DNA of 64,000 bases from Ignavibacteriales bacterium (GCA_020635275.1 JACKAA010000001.1:434001-498000); one strand, 5' to 3'. Positions 50,120-62,000 are shown, counted from the first letter of the stretch. Program-made: numbers and translations. The notes: generated by a model from the letters alone, not told the origin.

Positions 50120-52774
50120 ATGAAACATATTTTTATGGCCGTATTTTTTTTACTGACTAATTTAATTTTAGCACAGGATTCTAAGCATGTGTGTGCTGAA
50201 TCTAAAATTCAGCATTTTACTAAACTTCAAAAAATTGCAAAAGTTAATTATCCTGGTGATGATAGAATTGATGTTTCTTTTTATAAACTAAATTTAACAT
50301 TGGATTATAATCAACAACATTTAGATGGAATTGTTACAATTAAAGCAAAAAGTTTACAATCTAATTTGACTAATGTTTTTTTCGATCTTCAAAATTATTA
50401 TAATATTTCTTCAGTAAAACTGAATGGAAGTCCTCTTAATTTTAATTTTCAAAACAACAAAATTGATATTACATTAAATAAGAATTACAACATTAATGAA
50501 GAGTTCACAGTTGATATAGCCTATAATGGAACACCGGGAAGCTCTGGTTTAGGCAGTTTTGAATTTTATTCTGTTGCTGGTAATCCTGTAATATGGACAT
50601 TGAGTGAACCTTATGGTTCAAGTGATTGGTGGCCTTCTAAAGATACTCCGGCTGATAAAGCTGATTCATCTGAAGTTTGGATTACTAGTGATGATTTTTT
50701 TGTTTCAGTATCTAACGGTATTCTGATTGATGAAATTGATAATGGTAATGGAACAAAAACATATAAATGGAAAAATGATAAGCCGATTGCACATTATTTA
50801 ATTTCTCTAGCAATGACAAATTATCAGATTTATACAAATTATTTTGAATATGAACCTGGCAAACAGATGCCGGTTGTCCATTATAATTATCCAGGTAATT
50901 GGAACAGCACAAGAAAAAACCAAGAAGATCATTGTATTACAATGTTGGATGTTTTTTCTGATATATATGGTTTGTATCCTTTTATTGATCAAAAATATGG
51001 CCACGCCGAGTTTAGCTGGGGCGGAGCAATGGAACATCAGACCGTGTCTACAATGGGATTTTTCTATGAATCAATTATGGCGCATGAACTTGCTCATCAA
51101 TGGTTTGGAGATAAAATTACCTGTAAGGACTGGCATCACATTTGGCTGAATGAAGGATTTGCTACTTATTCCGAAGCGTTATTGGTTGAAAGATTATATG
51201 GAAAAGATGCATATAACAATTATATTTTAGGTGAAATGGCATCTGCAAAATCGGCAAATGGATCAATTTGGGTACAAAATATAAATTCAGTTGATGAGAT
51301 TTTCAGCAGTTCAAGAAGTTATTCAAAAGGATCAGTTGTGCTTCATATGCTGCGCGGAGTTGTGGGAGATGAGAATTTCTTTAATATTATTAAAGCATAT
51401 TCAGATGATCCGGATTTGGCCTATGATGTTGCAGAAACATCAGATTTTCAAAGAGTTTGTGAAACTGTGAGCGGAATGAATTTAGAAAATTTCTTTGAAG
51501 ATTGGATTTATGGTGAAAAATATCCAAAGTATGCTTATGGCTTTTCTGTCGATTCAGTTGCTAATGGATACAATGTAAATCTTTCTGTTGATCAAATTCA
51601 AAATACAAATTTATTTTGGATGCCGATTCAAATTAATGTTAAAACAAGTGCAGGAAATAATACTTTTACAATTTGGGATTCACTTAAAACACAAAACTTT
51701 ACACTCTTTGTTGAAAATTATCCAACTCAAATTCAATTTGATCCAAATAATTTGATACTGAAAGAAACAACAGATAAAATCATAAATCCAGCATTAAATC
51801 AAGGCATTTTATTAGTTAATGCTATTGATTGGAAAATTGGCGATGCACTTATTTCATCTTATGAAAATGAAGCATTTTGGGGAGATACAAAAATTAGTTT
51901 TTGGGATCTTTTTTCGGAACCGACTTCCGGATATCCTTCTTCCCTGCCAGAACCGATTGGAAATGGTTCAATTTCAAATTTTAGTATCAGCAATTATTCA
52001 ACTGTAATATGGCTTTCAGAATTTTTAAGCAATGATATAAATGTTTGGCAAAATTTAGCAATAATGGATTATTTAAATGAGGGCGGAAATGTTATTCTAA
52101 TTACCAAACGCGGTAAAGATTTTATTTCTGAACCAATGCGCGATTATTTAGGAATTACGTGGGATGAAAACGATTACTCACTTATAAAAGATTTAAAAAG
52201 TGCTAAAGATGGTTTCACAAATATTGAACTCTTAAAAGATAATTCTTCAGTTTCCCTTTTTTCAACAGAGCTAAATAAAATATCTAGTGAATTATTATAT
52301 GAATCAGAGGAATCATTTACTTCTCCCAAAGGAAGTGGAGTTTGGAGCAAACCAGATGGCAAAGGTCAGTTTGTATATATTGCAGCCAGACCATATAGTT
52401 TAGACCCAATTGATTTAAGAACAAACATCCAAAAACTTTTAGTTGAAGGAATGGGAGAATTAGTAAATATTGACGGAGATAATAAGGTTATTCCAACAAC
52501 CATTTCCCTAGGCCAAAATTATCCAAATCCGTTTAATCCCACTACAACTATTAATTTTAGTATTCCATTAAATGAAAGAAGTGAGGCTTCAAATGTTAAA
52601 TTAATTATTTTTGATGTCTTAGGTAGAGAGACTAAAACAATTGTGAACGAAACTAAAAATCCAGGTAATTATTCCGTAACATTTAATGCGTCTTCTTTAA
52701 CCAGCGGAATTTATTATTATCAGCTACAAGTTGATGATTTTATCAATACTAAAAAAATGGTTCTTTTAAAATAA
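50120..52774 (+). CDS. T9SS-secreted M1-family metallopeptidase
   Basis: An 884-residue secreted zinc aminopeptidase-like enzyme. The signal peptide is at 1-18 (ends LTNLILAQ). The M1 N-terminal beta domain follows. The exopeptidase loop GGAMEH is at 301-306. The zinc site has H322, E323 and H326 (AHELAHQWFG) with the third ligand E345 (LNEGFATY). The final 85 residues are a type A T9SS sorting domain (QNYPNPFNPTTTINFSIP, GNYSVTFNASS, KKMVLLK). A region between them (about 600-780) is less conserved. It should digest peptides outside the cell or at the surface. CGGAG precedes the ATG. Confidence 0.93.
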   Translation: MKHIFMAVFFLLTNLILAQDSKHVCAESKIQHFTKLQKIAKVNYPGDDRIDVSFYKLNLTLDYNQQHLDGIVTIKAKSLQSNLTNVFFDLQNYYNISSVKLNGSPLNFNFQNNKIDITLNKNYNINEEFTVDIAYNGTPGSSGLGSFEFYSVAGNPVIWTLSEPYGSSDWWPSKDTPADKADSSEVWITSDDFFVSVSNGILIDEIDNGNGTKTYKWKNDKPIAHYLISLAMTNYQIYTNYFEYEPGKQMPVVHYNYPGNWNSTRKNQEDHCITMLDVFSDIYGLYPFIDQKYGHAEFSWGGAMEHQTVSTMGFFYESIMAHELAHQWFGDKITCKDWHHIWLNEGFATYSEALLVERLYGKDAYNNYILGEMASAKSANGSIWVQNINSVDEIFSSSRSYSKGSVVLHMLRGVVGDENFFNIIKAYSDDPDLAYDVAETSDFQRVCETVSGMNLENFFEDWIYGEKYPKYAYGFSVDSVANGYNVNLSVDQIQNTNLFWMPIQINVKTSAGNNTFTIWDSLKTQNFTLFVENYPTQIQFDPNNLILKETTDKIINPALNQGILLVNAIDWKIGDALISSYENEAFWGDTKISFWDLFSEPTSGYPSSLPEPIGNGSISNFSISNYSTVIWLSEFLSNDINVWQNLAIMDYLNEGGNVILITKRGKDFISEPMRDYLGITWDENDYSLIKDLKSAKDGFTNIELLKDNSSVSLFSTELNKISSELLYESEESFTSPKGSGVWSKPDGKGQFVYIAARPYSLDPIDLRTNIQKLLVEGMGELVNIDGDNKVIPTTISLGQNYPNPFNPTTTINFSIPLNERSEASNVKLIIFDVLGRETKTIVNETKNPGNYSVTFNASSLTSGIYYYQLQVDDFINTKKMVLLK

Positions 52775-52851
52775 CACAACTTAAATCACTTTACTTTCTT
52801 CTTAAACTTTTTATATTATAATAAATAATATTAAAGTTTAGGAGAAGTATT

Positions 52852-55800
52852 GTGGCTTATTCAAAAATTAGATTAATAGTTTTTGTTTATATAATTACTT
52901 CTGTTACAGCATTTCCCCAAGAAGAAAGATTTCTCCTTACTCCTAATAAACCACCGCAAAAATTAAATAACCTTACCAATTTAAATGAAGCAATTAAAAC
53001 CAATTTACATAAAACGAATTTCGTTCAAGAAAATCTAAGAAATAATTCTTTAGATTTTGATATAAATAACCTGATTGACACTTTATTATATAATAAAGAT
53101 TTCAACTTTAATAATGATTTTGGATTTTTTGATCAAGACGTAGAATTTACTTGGTTTGAAGCTCCAACAGATATGATTATTAAGGCTGCTGGATTTTCTT
53201 GTTCAGAAATTGCAGAAGGATTTAATGGGCCCAAAATATCACTTCGTTTAATTAAGCTAAATTGGAGTAAAGAACAATTATTAAGTTTTAATACGCCAAC
53301 TTATCTTGGTTATTATCCCGATCAAGATAATATGAATAACGCCGAACCGTTTGGTGAAAATTCAGGTAATAATTGGATTGATAAATCAAGTGGTCAGTAT
53401 TCATCTCCGCCATGGGAACACACCGAATATGATTTATGGAGTGATAATAAAAAGGGATACCAGATAATTCCTACAGCTAACACTTTCTCCGGAAACTACC
53501 AATGGGTAGAAATGAGTTTATTAGAAAATGAACCGCTAGTAAGTCGTGGAGATATTTTTGCTGTTGTTTTAAGTCATGAGGGTATTGAATGGAATTCCAC
53601 TGATAACAGAATTGGAATTTGGTCAAAAACCACTACTAATCAGTATTCTTGGAAATATTATGAAAATGGCAGATTTGCACCGGAAGAGCCAGGATGGTGG
53701 GCACGTGAATTTACTTTTGATTTTGCTATAATTGCTGATTTGCTAGGAGATGTTAGTCCGGAAATTAAAAGTTTTTCAAAACTTAATACAACATTATCAG
53801 AAGACCCAAGATCTATTGAGGCGATAATAACAGATAAAAATCCTTCTGGGCAACAATCTGGAGTTAAATCTGCCAAAATTTTATACAGTATTAATGAAGG
53901 TATAAGTTGGAACGAATCGGAAATGTCGGGATCTGAACCAAATTATTTTGGTGATATTCCAGGATTTCCTAAAGGAACAGAAATTCAATATAAAATTGTA
54001 GCTGAAGATGTAAATGGTCTTGTAACTGAAACTGAAATAACAGAATACTTTATCTTTAATCCAAGCTGCCATAAAAAACTTTTACTGGTTTTCAATGGTT
54101 ATTCTGAACCGATTGGATATCCTCAATCTTATTATTTTGGGATGGGAGATTTTACTAATTTTGGTACAATTGACCTTCAAGATGATAAATGGAGTTACGG
54201 TCCTTTAACAAAAGAATTAGTTGATAATTATTCAAATATAATTGAAATAACAACTTCAGGACCAATTTATAATAATAATAACGTTATAAAAGAATGGCTC
54301 CAAAATGATTATGCCAATTTTTATATGCTAATTGGGGATGAATATTTAACATACCAATCAGATGGTCAAAATAAAATATATTCAGATGGTGATTTTTTAT
54401 ATGATGTTTTAGGAATTACTGAATCTTTTAATAACATTAGCATAATTGAACAAGGAGACGAAACAATTCCTTCAATTGTTTTACCAGTAGAAAACTCTTT
54501 ACTGGGTGGAGAATTATTTACTTTACATAATACAATCAATTCTGAAAATGGCTGGACATCGCCAATTTATTACAATCCAACGTATGAAATAAGTGGGATA
54601 AATTATTTAGACGGATTTAATATCCGAGAAGACACAGAAATAGATATGCAAGCAATAGGAAAAGATGGAAATACATATAATATTGGTTCACATAGAACTT
54701 TTGGCAATAAAAAAATAGTATTTCTTTCTTATGATGCATTATCAATTAGTTCTGGTGATCCAATGCAAAGTCCTCCTCTTGAGTACTATTGGTACGGATT
54801 TACGAGCGAAGCTCCACAAGTTCAAGCTTTACAATGGACTATTGACATAGGTGATTGTTTTGAATATGATCCCAAAATCACAAAAATAACAAACCTCCAA
54901 TTTGTATTAGAAAATGACCCAATTGAAATATTAGCAACAATTGAAGATAATCCTTGCAGTCCTAATTGTCCAAATAGAATTAGCGAAGCACTTATTGAAT
55001 ATAGTGTAAATGAAGGTTCCCATAATTCTGTTTCAATGACGGAATATGAACCAGAAAAATATAAAGGATTTATTCCAGAACAAACTTCAGGGTCTACAAT
55101 AACTTACAGAATTTATGCAAAAGATGAAGATGGTAAAACCGGGAACAGCAGATATGAGGAAATTACATTTACTGTTGTGAACAAACCCGCCAGTAAGAAT
55201 TTGGTTATTTTACAAAACTATGAAGGAAATGACAGCCTGAAAATTTTAGAATATTTTTCCAATAACGGAATTTCAATAGATTTTGATTTTACAATTTATC
55301 CCGAAAGCGGCTTGACTGATAATCAATTTTCATATTTCAACAATATTTATAATATTACTTCATATAATACAGAACCACAAAACCAACAAGAGATCACTGA
55401 GAGAATTGCGGGAATACTTTTAACTCAAAAAGGGAAAAATTATTTTGTTTGCGGCGATAACTTTTTAGGCTCATTTTCTTCAAAAAGTACATATTATTAT
55501 AGTAACTGGAGTACAAATTATCAATTATTTGGTTTAACCAATTCATATTCATCAATTAATTCCAAAGAATCTTATGACACATCACAATATTATTTCTCCA
55601 CAAAATTTTTCGCAGTTGAAAATTCTATGTTTGGTGATAATTATTTTAACCTAAATGATAAAGATACTTTAATTTATATTGATCCAAATATCAACAAAAT
55701 TGATGGATTTGAAAGTTTGAGCGATGTTTCAATTGATTTTAAAGCAAAAGGTTATGATGGGAATATTTATAATGTTGGTGGACACAGAACATTGCCAAAT

Positions 55801-56238
55801 GGAAATAATGTTGTGTTTATGTGTTTTGATCCTCTATCAATTTATAAAAGCGACGGTACAAATACGTTCCAAAATTCAATGAAAACTATTCCGCTGATTG
55901 CAAAAGAATGGTTTGATTTAACAACAGATATTGATGATAATTATGAACAAACTCTGCCAACAGAAATTTCTCTACGTCAAAATTATCCTAATCCGTTTAA
56001 TCCAACCACTACTATAAAATATTCAGTCCCAATTGTAGAGACACATGGCAATGCGTCAGTACAATTAACAGTTTATGATGTACTTGGCAGAAAAATCAAA
56101 ACATTAGTTAACGAGGTTAAAAGCCCAGGTAATTATTCTGTAACTTTTAATGCATCTAATTTTCCAAGCGGAGTTTATTATTACCAATTGCAAGTTGGGG
56201 ATTTAATAAACACTAAAAAAATGGTATTGCTTAAATAA
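52852..56238 (+). CDS. Large T9SS-secreted protein with duplicated modules, unknown
   Basis: A 1128-residue secreted protein. The start is a GTG at 52852 with AGGAGAAGT upstream; the signal peptide is at 1-21 (ends TAFPQE). An N-terminal region of about 300 residues with aromatic-rich beta strands is followed by two copies of a composite unit: an Ig-like domain (AKILYSINEGISWNES; ALIEYSVNEGSHNSVS) and a larger domain that ends with NYLDGF...GNTYNIGSHRTFG at about 583 and KIDGF...GNIYNVGGHRTLP at about 948. The C-terminal sorting domain is almost identical to that of the preceding peptidase. No catalytic site is recognised. It is 77 bases downstream of the peptidase and may be co-transcribed. 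Confidence 0.82.
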   Translation: MAYSKIRLIVFVYIITSVTAFPQEERFLLTPNKPPQKLNNLTNLNEAIKTNLHKTNFVQENLRNNSLDFDINNLIDTLLYNKDFNFNNDFGFFDQDVEFTWFEAPTDMIIKAAGFSCSEIAEGFNGPKISLRLIKLNWSKEQLLSFNTPTYLGYYPDQDNMNNAEPFGENSGNNWIDKSSGQYSSPPWEHTEYDLWSDNKKGYQIIPTANTFSGNYQWVEMSLLENEPLVSRGDIFAVVLSHEGIEWNSTDNRIGIWSKTTTNQYSWKYYENGRFAPEEPGWWAREFTFDFAIIADLLGDVSPEIKSFSKLNTTLSEDPRSIEAIITDKNPSGQQSGVKSAKILYSINEGISWNESEMSGSEPNYFGDIPGFPKGTEIQYKIVAEDVNGLVTETEITEYFIFNPSCHKKLLLVFNGYSEPIGYPQSYYFGMGDFTNFGTIDLQDDKWSYGPLTKELVDNYSNIIEITTSGPIYNNNNVIKEWLQNDYANFYMLIGDEYLTYQSDGQNKIYSDGDFLYDVLGITESFNNISIIEQGDETIPSIVLPVENSLLGGELFTLHNTINSENGWTSPIYYNPTYEISGINYLDGFNIREDTEIDMQAIGKDGNTYNIGSHRTFGNKKIVFLSYDALSISSGDPMQSPPLEYYWYGFTSEAPQVQALQWTIDIGDCFEYDPKITKITNLQFVLENDPIEILATIEDNPCSPNCPNRISEALIEYSVNEGSHNSVSMTEYEPEKYKGFIPEQTSGSTITYRIYAKDEDGKTGNSRYEEITFTVVNKPASKNLVILQNYEGNDSLKILEYFSNNGISIDFDFTIYPESGLTDNQFSYFNNIYNITSYNTEPQNQQEITERIAGILLTQKGKNYFVCGDNFLGSFSSKSTYYYSNWSTNYQLFGLTNSYSSINSKESYDTSQYYFSTKFFAVENSMFGDNYFNLNDKDTLIYIDPNINKIDGFESLSDVSIDFKAKGYDGNIYNVGGHRTLPNGNNVVFMCFDPLSIYKSDGTNTFQNSMKTIPLIAKEWFDLTTDIDDNYEQTLPTEISLRQNYPNPFNPTTTIKYSVPIVETHGNASVQLTVYDVLGRKIKTLVNEVKSPGNYSVTFNASNFPSGVYYYQLQVGDLINTKKMVLLK

Positions 56239-56263
56239 GCAATTCAGAGCCAAATTTAACTTA

Positions 56264-56308
56264 TTACTGCGAATAATATTCGCACTAAACGAATAAATTT
56301 CGCAGTAA
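56264..56308. repeat. Nested inverted repeats after the secreted-protein gene
   Basis: TTACTGCGAA (56264-56273) pairs perfectly with TTCGCAGTAA (56299-56308). Inside lies a second hairpin, GCGAAT/ATTCGC, at 56269-56283. The outer or inner stem could form alternately. No long T-run follows, so it may not be a simple terminator. Confidence 0.4.
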
Positions 56309-56435
56309 CTGATAATAACCTTCCAAATTATAATATTTTTAAGCATTCATTTTGGCACATGTATTGAATATTCATAATTATTTGATTTTTTCGTCAAAAA
56401 ATATTTATTTGAATTTTATAAAATTGGGCAAAGAA

Positions 56436-56849
56436 ATGTATCTATTAAATAGTACTTTAAAACTTTCAACAATTTTAATTTTAGTATTTTCTATAAATTC
56501 TTGCAGAGAAAAGGATATGTCGGTCAATCCAAATGATGATCCTTCAATAATTAATCAAAGAAGTAAAATATATATATCATCACCGGAAAAATATGAACTA
56601 TGGCGTCAAAATAGTGTTTATACAATTACTTGGGCTCCATATGAAAATCAAACCAAGGTGAGATTAGAACTATTAAAAAAAGGAGTGGTTAGACACATTA
56701 TTGATGAAGAGACTGAAAATGATGGAGTTTATATTTGGAACATTCCAAATAATATTCAAAATTCGAATATGTACTATATCAAAATAATTAAATTAGATAA
56801 TCCAAATTATTCATACACAAGTGATGATTTTTCTATTCGGAATTTTTAA
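56436..56849 (+). CDS. Small lipoprotein with Kre9/KNH-like (Ser-Thr-rich anchored) fold
   Basis: A 137-residue lipoprotein. The ATG at 56436 gives a proper signal with lipobox IFS-type end (LVFSINSC, Cys about 23), whereas the longer frame from 56352 begins with TTG and adds an unlikely 28 residues. The mature part has YISSPEKYELWRQNSVYTIT, DGVYIWNIPNNIQ and YYIKIIKL..YTSDDFSI, the signature of the Kre9/KNH-like beta domain found in many secreted Bacteroidota proteins. Substrate or partner is unknown. Confidence 0.72.
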   Translation: MYLLNSTLKLSTILILVFSINSCREKDMSVNPNDDPSIINQRSKIYISSPEKYELWRQNSVYTITWAPYENQTKVRLELLKKGVVRHIIDEETENDGVYIWNIPNNIQNSNMYYIKIIKLDNPNYSYTSDDFSIRNF

Positions 56850-56947
56850 TATTTATTCATTTTTTTAAATAAAACTTACAGTAATTAAATTTTCTTTCAT
56901 AATACACTACTAATGATTAATTTCACATCAACTAAATCGATAATAAA

Positions 56948-59065
56948 ATGAAGATTTTAGTACAATCGTTTGTAATTATTTTTATTGCACTATTAATGCC
57001 AAAATTAAGTTTTGGGGGAGCAATATTGTTTATTTCTGAAAATAAGAATACTTCTGCCAATGAAGTAATTTATAATAAATATACCGAAAAAGAATTAAAC
57101 TCTTTTTATTCAGATAAGCAGCTGGGTTCAGTTGTTGAAAACGGAAAAACTTACTTTAGACTTTTTGCACCATCTCCGGTAAAAGTTGAGTTAGTTGTTT
57201 TTGAAAAAGTAACTGATGAAAACGGTTCTGTTTTTCAAATGAGTAAAGATTCTCAGGGTGTTTGGGAATTTGCAGTTAATCAAGATCTATCAGGTAAATT
57301 TTATTCTTTTTTAGTATATCATAAAAAACATATTGAAGAAAATATTAAGCCGCCTTTCTCCGTTGATCCATATGCAAAAGCCGTTGCTACTTTTACTGAT
57401 TATTTTAATCCGCGCAGATCAATAGTTTATTCAGAAATTTATGATTGGGAAAATGATAAATGGATTCAAAGAGATTGGAGAGATTTAGTTATTTACGAAA
57501 TGCATGTTCGTGATTTAACTTCACACAAATCTTCTGGTTCAAATCAACCTGGTACTTATCAAGGATTAGTAGAAAAAAAACAAACTGGCGGAATAAATTA
57601 TATAAAAGATTTGGGTGTCAATACAGTTGAACTTCTCCCAGCTCAGGAATTTGGATATATAGAAATACCTTACAATGATTCGCTGAACGGAAAATTTAAT
57701 ACATGGAATCCTTACGAGAGAAATCATTGGGGATACATGACCTCTAATTATTTTGCTCCGGCTTCTTATTATGCAGAAAATATTGGGAAATTAAAAAGAG
57801 ATGAATGGATTGGAACAAGCGGAGATCAGGTAAAACATTTTAAGGATATGGTAAAAGCTTTCCATAAAGAAGGCATTGCTGTTATGATGGATGTAGTTTA
57901 TAATCATCTTTCTGAATATGAAATAGGCAACTTAAAAGAAATAGATAGAGATTATTATTTTCGGTTAGATAGTAACGGTAATTATATTGCACAAAGTTAC
58001 TGCGGAAACGATCTAAAAACCGAAAGACCAATGTTAAGAAAATTAATTGTGGAAAGTATTTTATACTGGATGAAAGAATATCATATAGATGGATTTAGAT
58101 TTGACTTAGGCAAATTAATTGATTGGGAAACAATAGAAGCAGTTATTCACGAAGCACGTAAAATAAATCCTCATGTAGTTATTGTTTGTGAACCTTGGGG
58201 CGGTGGTTATGATCCTCAAGGATTTTCTCTCCGTGGTTGGGGAAGCTGGAATGATCAAATACGTAATGGAATAAAAGGTGAAAATCCTTATAATGGATTA
58301 GGTTGGATTTTTGGAGAATGGTATGGAAATAATAATAGAGATAGAATCAAAAGTTATGTACGCGGCACTTTAATCAAAGAAGCGCATGGTCTTTTCCAAG
58401 AATCAAAACATTCGGTTAACTATTTAGAATCGCATGATGGATATACACTTGGAGATTTTATCAGAATCGGTCTGGAAAAAATTAACAGTGAAACTGCAAT
58501 TACTGACATTGATAAAAATGTTGAACTTTCTGAATTAGAATTAAAGCTTCATAAACTTGCTGCATTATTCTTGTTTACTTCTCAAGGCATTACTATGATT
58601 CATGAAGGACAAGAATTTGCACGTTCAAAAGTAATTTATAATGATGTAAATGTTGAAGATGAACATAAAGAAATGATTGATCATAATTCCTATAATAAGG
58701 ATAATGAAACAAATTATTTAAATTTTAGACATGCTGAAATTAATAACGAATTATTAAAATATTACCAGGGATTAATTAAATTCAGAAATATTCACAATGC
58801 ATTTAAAAAAGCTGACTTTAATAATTATAAATTTATTACCATAGAAGAGAATAATTTATCGCTGGTATTTGAGCTCAATTATAAAAATTATAAATACTTT
58901 GTTGCTTTTAATGCTGACAGAAATAAAAACCAAAAGATAAAATTACCTGATGGCTGGTGGGAAATTTTAGCTGATGAAAATACAGTTATGCCTAAAAATA
59001 CAAAATCAATAACAGGAGATATAGAACTAAAAGCATCTTCCGGTATTGTTTTAAAGAAAAAATAG
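56948..59065 (+). CDS. pulA: Exported pullulanase/GH13 debranching enzyme
   Basis: A 705-residue enzyme. A signal peptide is at 1-23 (ends LSFGGA). An N-terminal CBM48-like domain (about 55-155: YFRLFAPSPVKVELVVFE) leads into the GH13 barrel. Catalytic residues are D386 (DGFRFDLGK), E415 (VCEPWGGG) and D497 (ESHDGYTL), with YNHLSE as the usual YNH segment. The YLNFRH C-terminal sequences are typical of type I pullulanases. It would cut alpha-1,6 branches of starch, pullulan or glycogen in the periplasm or outside the cell. It converges with the hybrid kinase gene, the two stops being two bases apart. Confidence 0.9.
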   Translation: MKILVQSFVIIFIALLMPKLSFGGAILFISENKNTSANEVIYNKYTEKELNSFYSDKQLGSVVENGKTYFRLFAPSPVKVELVVFEKVTDENGSVFQMSKDSQGVWEFAVNQDLSGKFYSFLVYHKKHIEENIKPPFSVDPYAKAVATFTDYFNPRRSIVYSEIYDWENDKWIQRDWRDLVIYEMHVRDLTSHKSSGSNQPGTYQGLVEKKQTGGINYIKDLGVNTVELLPAQEFGYIEIPYNDSLNGKFNTWNPYERNHWGYMTSNYFAPASYYAENIGKLKRDEWIGTSGDQVKHFKDMVKAFHKEGIAVMMDVVYNHLSEYEIGNLKEIDRDYYFRLDSNGNYIAQSYCGNDLKTERPMLRKLIVESILYWMKEYHIDGFRFDLGKLIDWETIEAVIHEARKINPHVVIVCEPWGGGYDPQGFSLRGWGSWNDQIRNGIKGENPYNGLGWIFGEWYGNNNRDRIKSYVRGTLIKEAHGLFQESKHSVNYLESHDGYTLGDFIRIGLEKINSETAITDIDKNVELSELELKLHKLAALFLFTSQGITMIHEGQEFARSKVIYNDVNVEDEHKEMIDHNSYNKDNETNYLNFRHAEINNELLKYYQGLIKFRNIHNAFKKADFNNYKFITIEENNLSLVFELNYKNYKYFVAFNADRNKNQKIKLPDGWWEILADENTVMPKNTKSITGDIELKASSGIVLKKK

Positions 59066-59067
59066 AA

Positions 59068-62000
59068 TCAATCAATATTTCCAGTTATAGAATCTATTTT
59101 GCTCTTAAACTCCTTAAGGGCAAAGGGTTTAGCAAATACATCATAAATGCCTAAGTTCTTGTAGGATTTTTTTAGTTCTTCAGAATATTCTTTAGTTAAG
59201 ACAATTAAGGATGGCTTATAAACTAATTCCGATTTGTTCAATTCTTCAATAAAATCAAATCCATTCATATTTGATAATGAATGTTCAAAAATAATTAACA
59301 TCGGCATTTCTTCTTTAGCAAACTTTAAAGCTTCTTCTACATTTGCAGATTGAATAATCCTTATTGATTTTGTTATACTTGCCAATAATCTTGAATATAA
59401 AATTCTTTCAGCTTTTACTGAATCAACAATTAGTATTGATGGAGAACTTATTGGTAAAGTAAAAATAAATTCACTTCCCTTATTTAATTCACTTTTAACT
59501 GATATTTTTCCGTTATGTTTATCAATAATTTCTTTCACCAAACTCAATCCCAAACCAGTGCCTCTTTCACCATCAGTACCTAAAGTTGTAAATTTTTTAT
59601 CAAGTACAAAAAGCTTATCTATATCTTCTTTTTCAATTCCAACGCCGGTATCTTTTACTGTAAATTCTATTTTTTGGTAATCGGGAGATTTTCTTGCAGA
59701 TATTTCAATGCTTCCGCCTTTTGGCGTAAATTTAATTGAATTTGCTACAAGATTATTAAAAACTTGGAAAATCAAATTTTCATCAACATTAATAAAAATT
59801 GAACTGTCGACGTCGGCTTTAAGTGTTAATCCCTTTTGATATGCAAGTCCGGAAAGAATTTCCACAGTTTTGTTTGTTAAAAAATGTGCATTAACAATTT
59901 TGGGCTCAACTTCAATTCTGCCGGTTTGAAGTTTTGTTAAATCTAACAAACCATTTAATAAATCAACTGTGTGAAGTGATGCGTCTTTGATATGTCCCAC
60001 ATATTCAATAATTTCATCTTTATCCAGAGATGAATCGGTCAAGATCAAATCAGAGAAACCAACAATTGAAGTAAAAGGTGATTTAAGATCGTGTGAAATA
60101 ATTGAAATAAATTTTTCTTTTGCAATGTTAAGTTTATCTAATTCAGCTATTATACTTTTCAATTCTTCTTTTTCTTCAATCCAATTAGTAATATCAGTTA
60201 ACAATCCGGATATTTTTATTCCTTCTTGTATTTCAACAAATTTTAATTTGTTATTTAACCAGATTATTTTCCCTTCGTTGTTAATTATTCTATAATCAAT
60301 TTCAAAATTATTTTGTCCGCTTTCAAAGTGACTTTTTAATTCTGAATTAAATTTTTCAATATCATCGGGATGAATTATATCAAACCAAAAAGTTGAAAAA
60401 GAATAATTTTCAATAATTGCAAAACCAATGCTGGATACAAATTCTTTACTAATTGATTCAATTATTAATTCATTGTTTTTATAAAAACCAGTCCATCTAA
60501 ATTGGTCAAAACCTCCCTCAAAACTTTCAACTGGTTTTGGATCATTAACAATTTGCGGATTGTATTCTTTTTCCGTTTTTATAATAAGAACAGAAAATGA
60601 AGATTCTTTAGCACAGCATATTTTTTTTACATTTGCGCTAAAAGTAGTTTTGTCTTTTTTAACAAACTCAATTTTAGCTTCTAATTTGGATATTGCACTG
60701 CTCGAAAGTAAGGTATAAAATCTTTCTAATGAGCTTTTTGATATTATTTTATATGATTCGAGATTATGGTAATCAGACTCAAATTGACTTCCAAATAATT
60801 CACAAAATTTTGAATTTACTTTAATAATTTGGTCATCGTTAATAATTAAAACCGGCTCGTTAAATTGATATAATAATTCATAAGCAGTCTCCAAAAACAT
60901 CTTATCTTTTTTATCGCATTCATGTATGTAAATTGTAAAATATTTTAATTCAGTTTTGCTCGTTGAAATATTTATGCTAAAACAAGCATCAATAATATTT
61001 TCGGATCTGTTTTTAAGTGGAATAATTTCAAAATCCTCGCAGTTCAATAATTCATCAAATTCAAAAAGACCATTTCTCTCTTTAAATTCATATTCAACAA
61101 AATCTAAGAATTGTTTACCGCGTATTTCATCAAGTTCATATTCAAAATGAGTGCAGAATTTTTCATTCGCAAAAAGTATAATCCCATTTGGATTTGCCTG
61201 AAGAATCATTTGATCAGATTTAATAACAGCATCTTTAAAAAATATTTTTTCATCTTCTCTTGCAGAAATTATTTTTTGCTGCTGTAAATCAATTTTATCA
61301 CAATAAACAAAAAGATTGGTTTCTTGAGCATTTTTTTGAGATATTATTTTTACTTTAATAATATCATCTGTCAAAATTTTGTTGCTTGTTAAGTAACCTT
61401 CCCAACTTCCATTGCTAATTATTTTACTTCTAATGCTCTCAAAATATTTATTGTTTACTTCAGGAAAAATTTCGCCAATAAATTTATCTAAAATTTTAGC
61501 TTCGTTTAATCCAAATAAATCAGCAGCATTTTCTGACCAAAATGTAATATTGCCGTACAAATTAATTTTAAATAATCCATCTGAGTTTATTTTAGCAAAG
61601 GATTCAAATTCCTTTAGTTTTACTGAATCTGTCAAAAATCCGATTGTGTCTGCTTCAACTTTATTAATTTCTCTAAGTAAAATGATAATAGATGTTACAT
61701 TATTTTGAAGATCATTAAGAGGAATAAAAACTGCATTAAAATTGAATTTTTCTATTTCGGAATATGTATTAAGTTTAATTTCTTGCGGTTTATTTTCTTG
61801 TATACAGCGATTTAAGCTACTTTTTATTGTGGTAATTGATTCAGAGTTGAAAACATCAGTTATATTTTTATCAACTTTATTATTTATGAAATTATAGATT
61901 TCATTTTTCTGTTCAGAAACAAAATTAATATTTCCATCCAAACTACAAACAATAAAACTGCTGCATATTTTTTCTAAAAAATCAATTATTGAATTAGATG

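Noticed and set aside
56351..56366. TGGCACATGTATTGAA as a sigma-54 promoter
   Set aside because: The -12 element lacks the required GC, so it is at best a chance resemblance.
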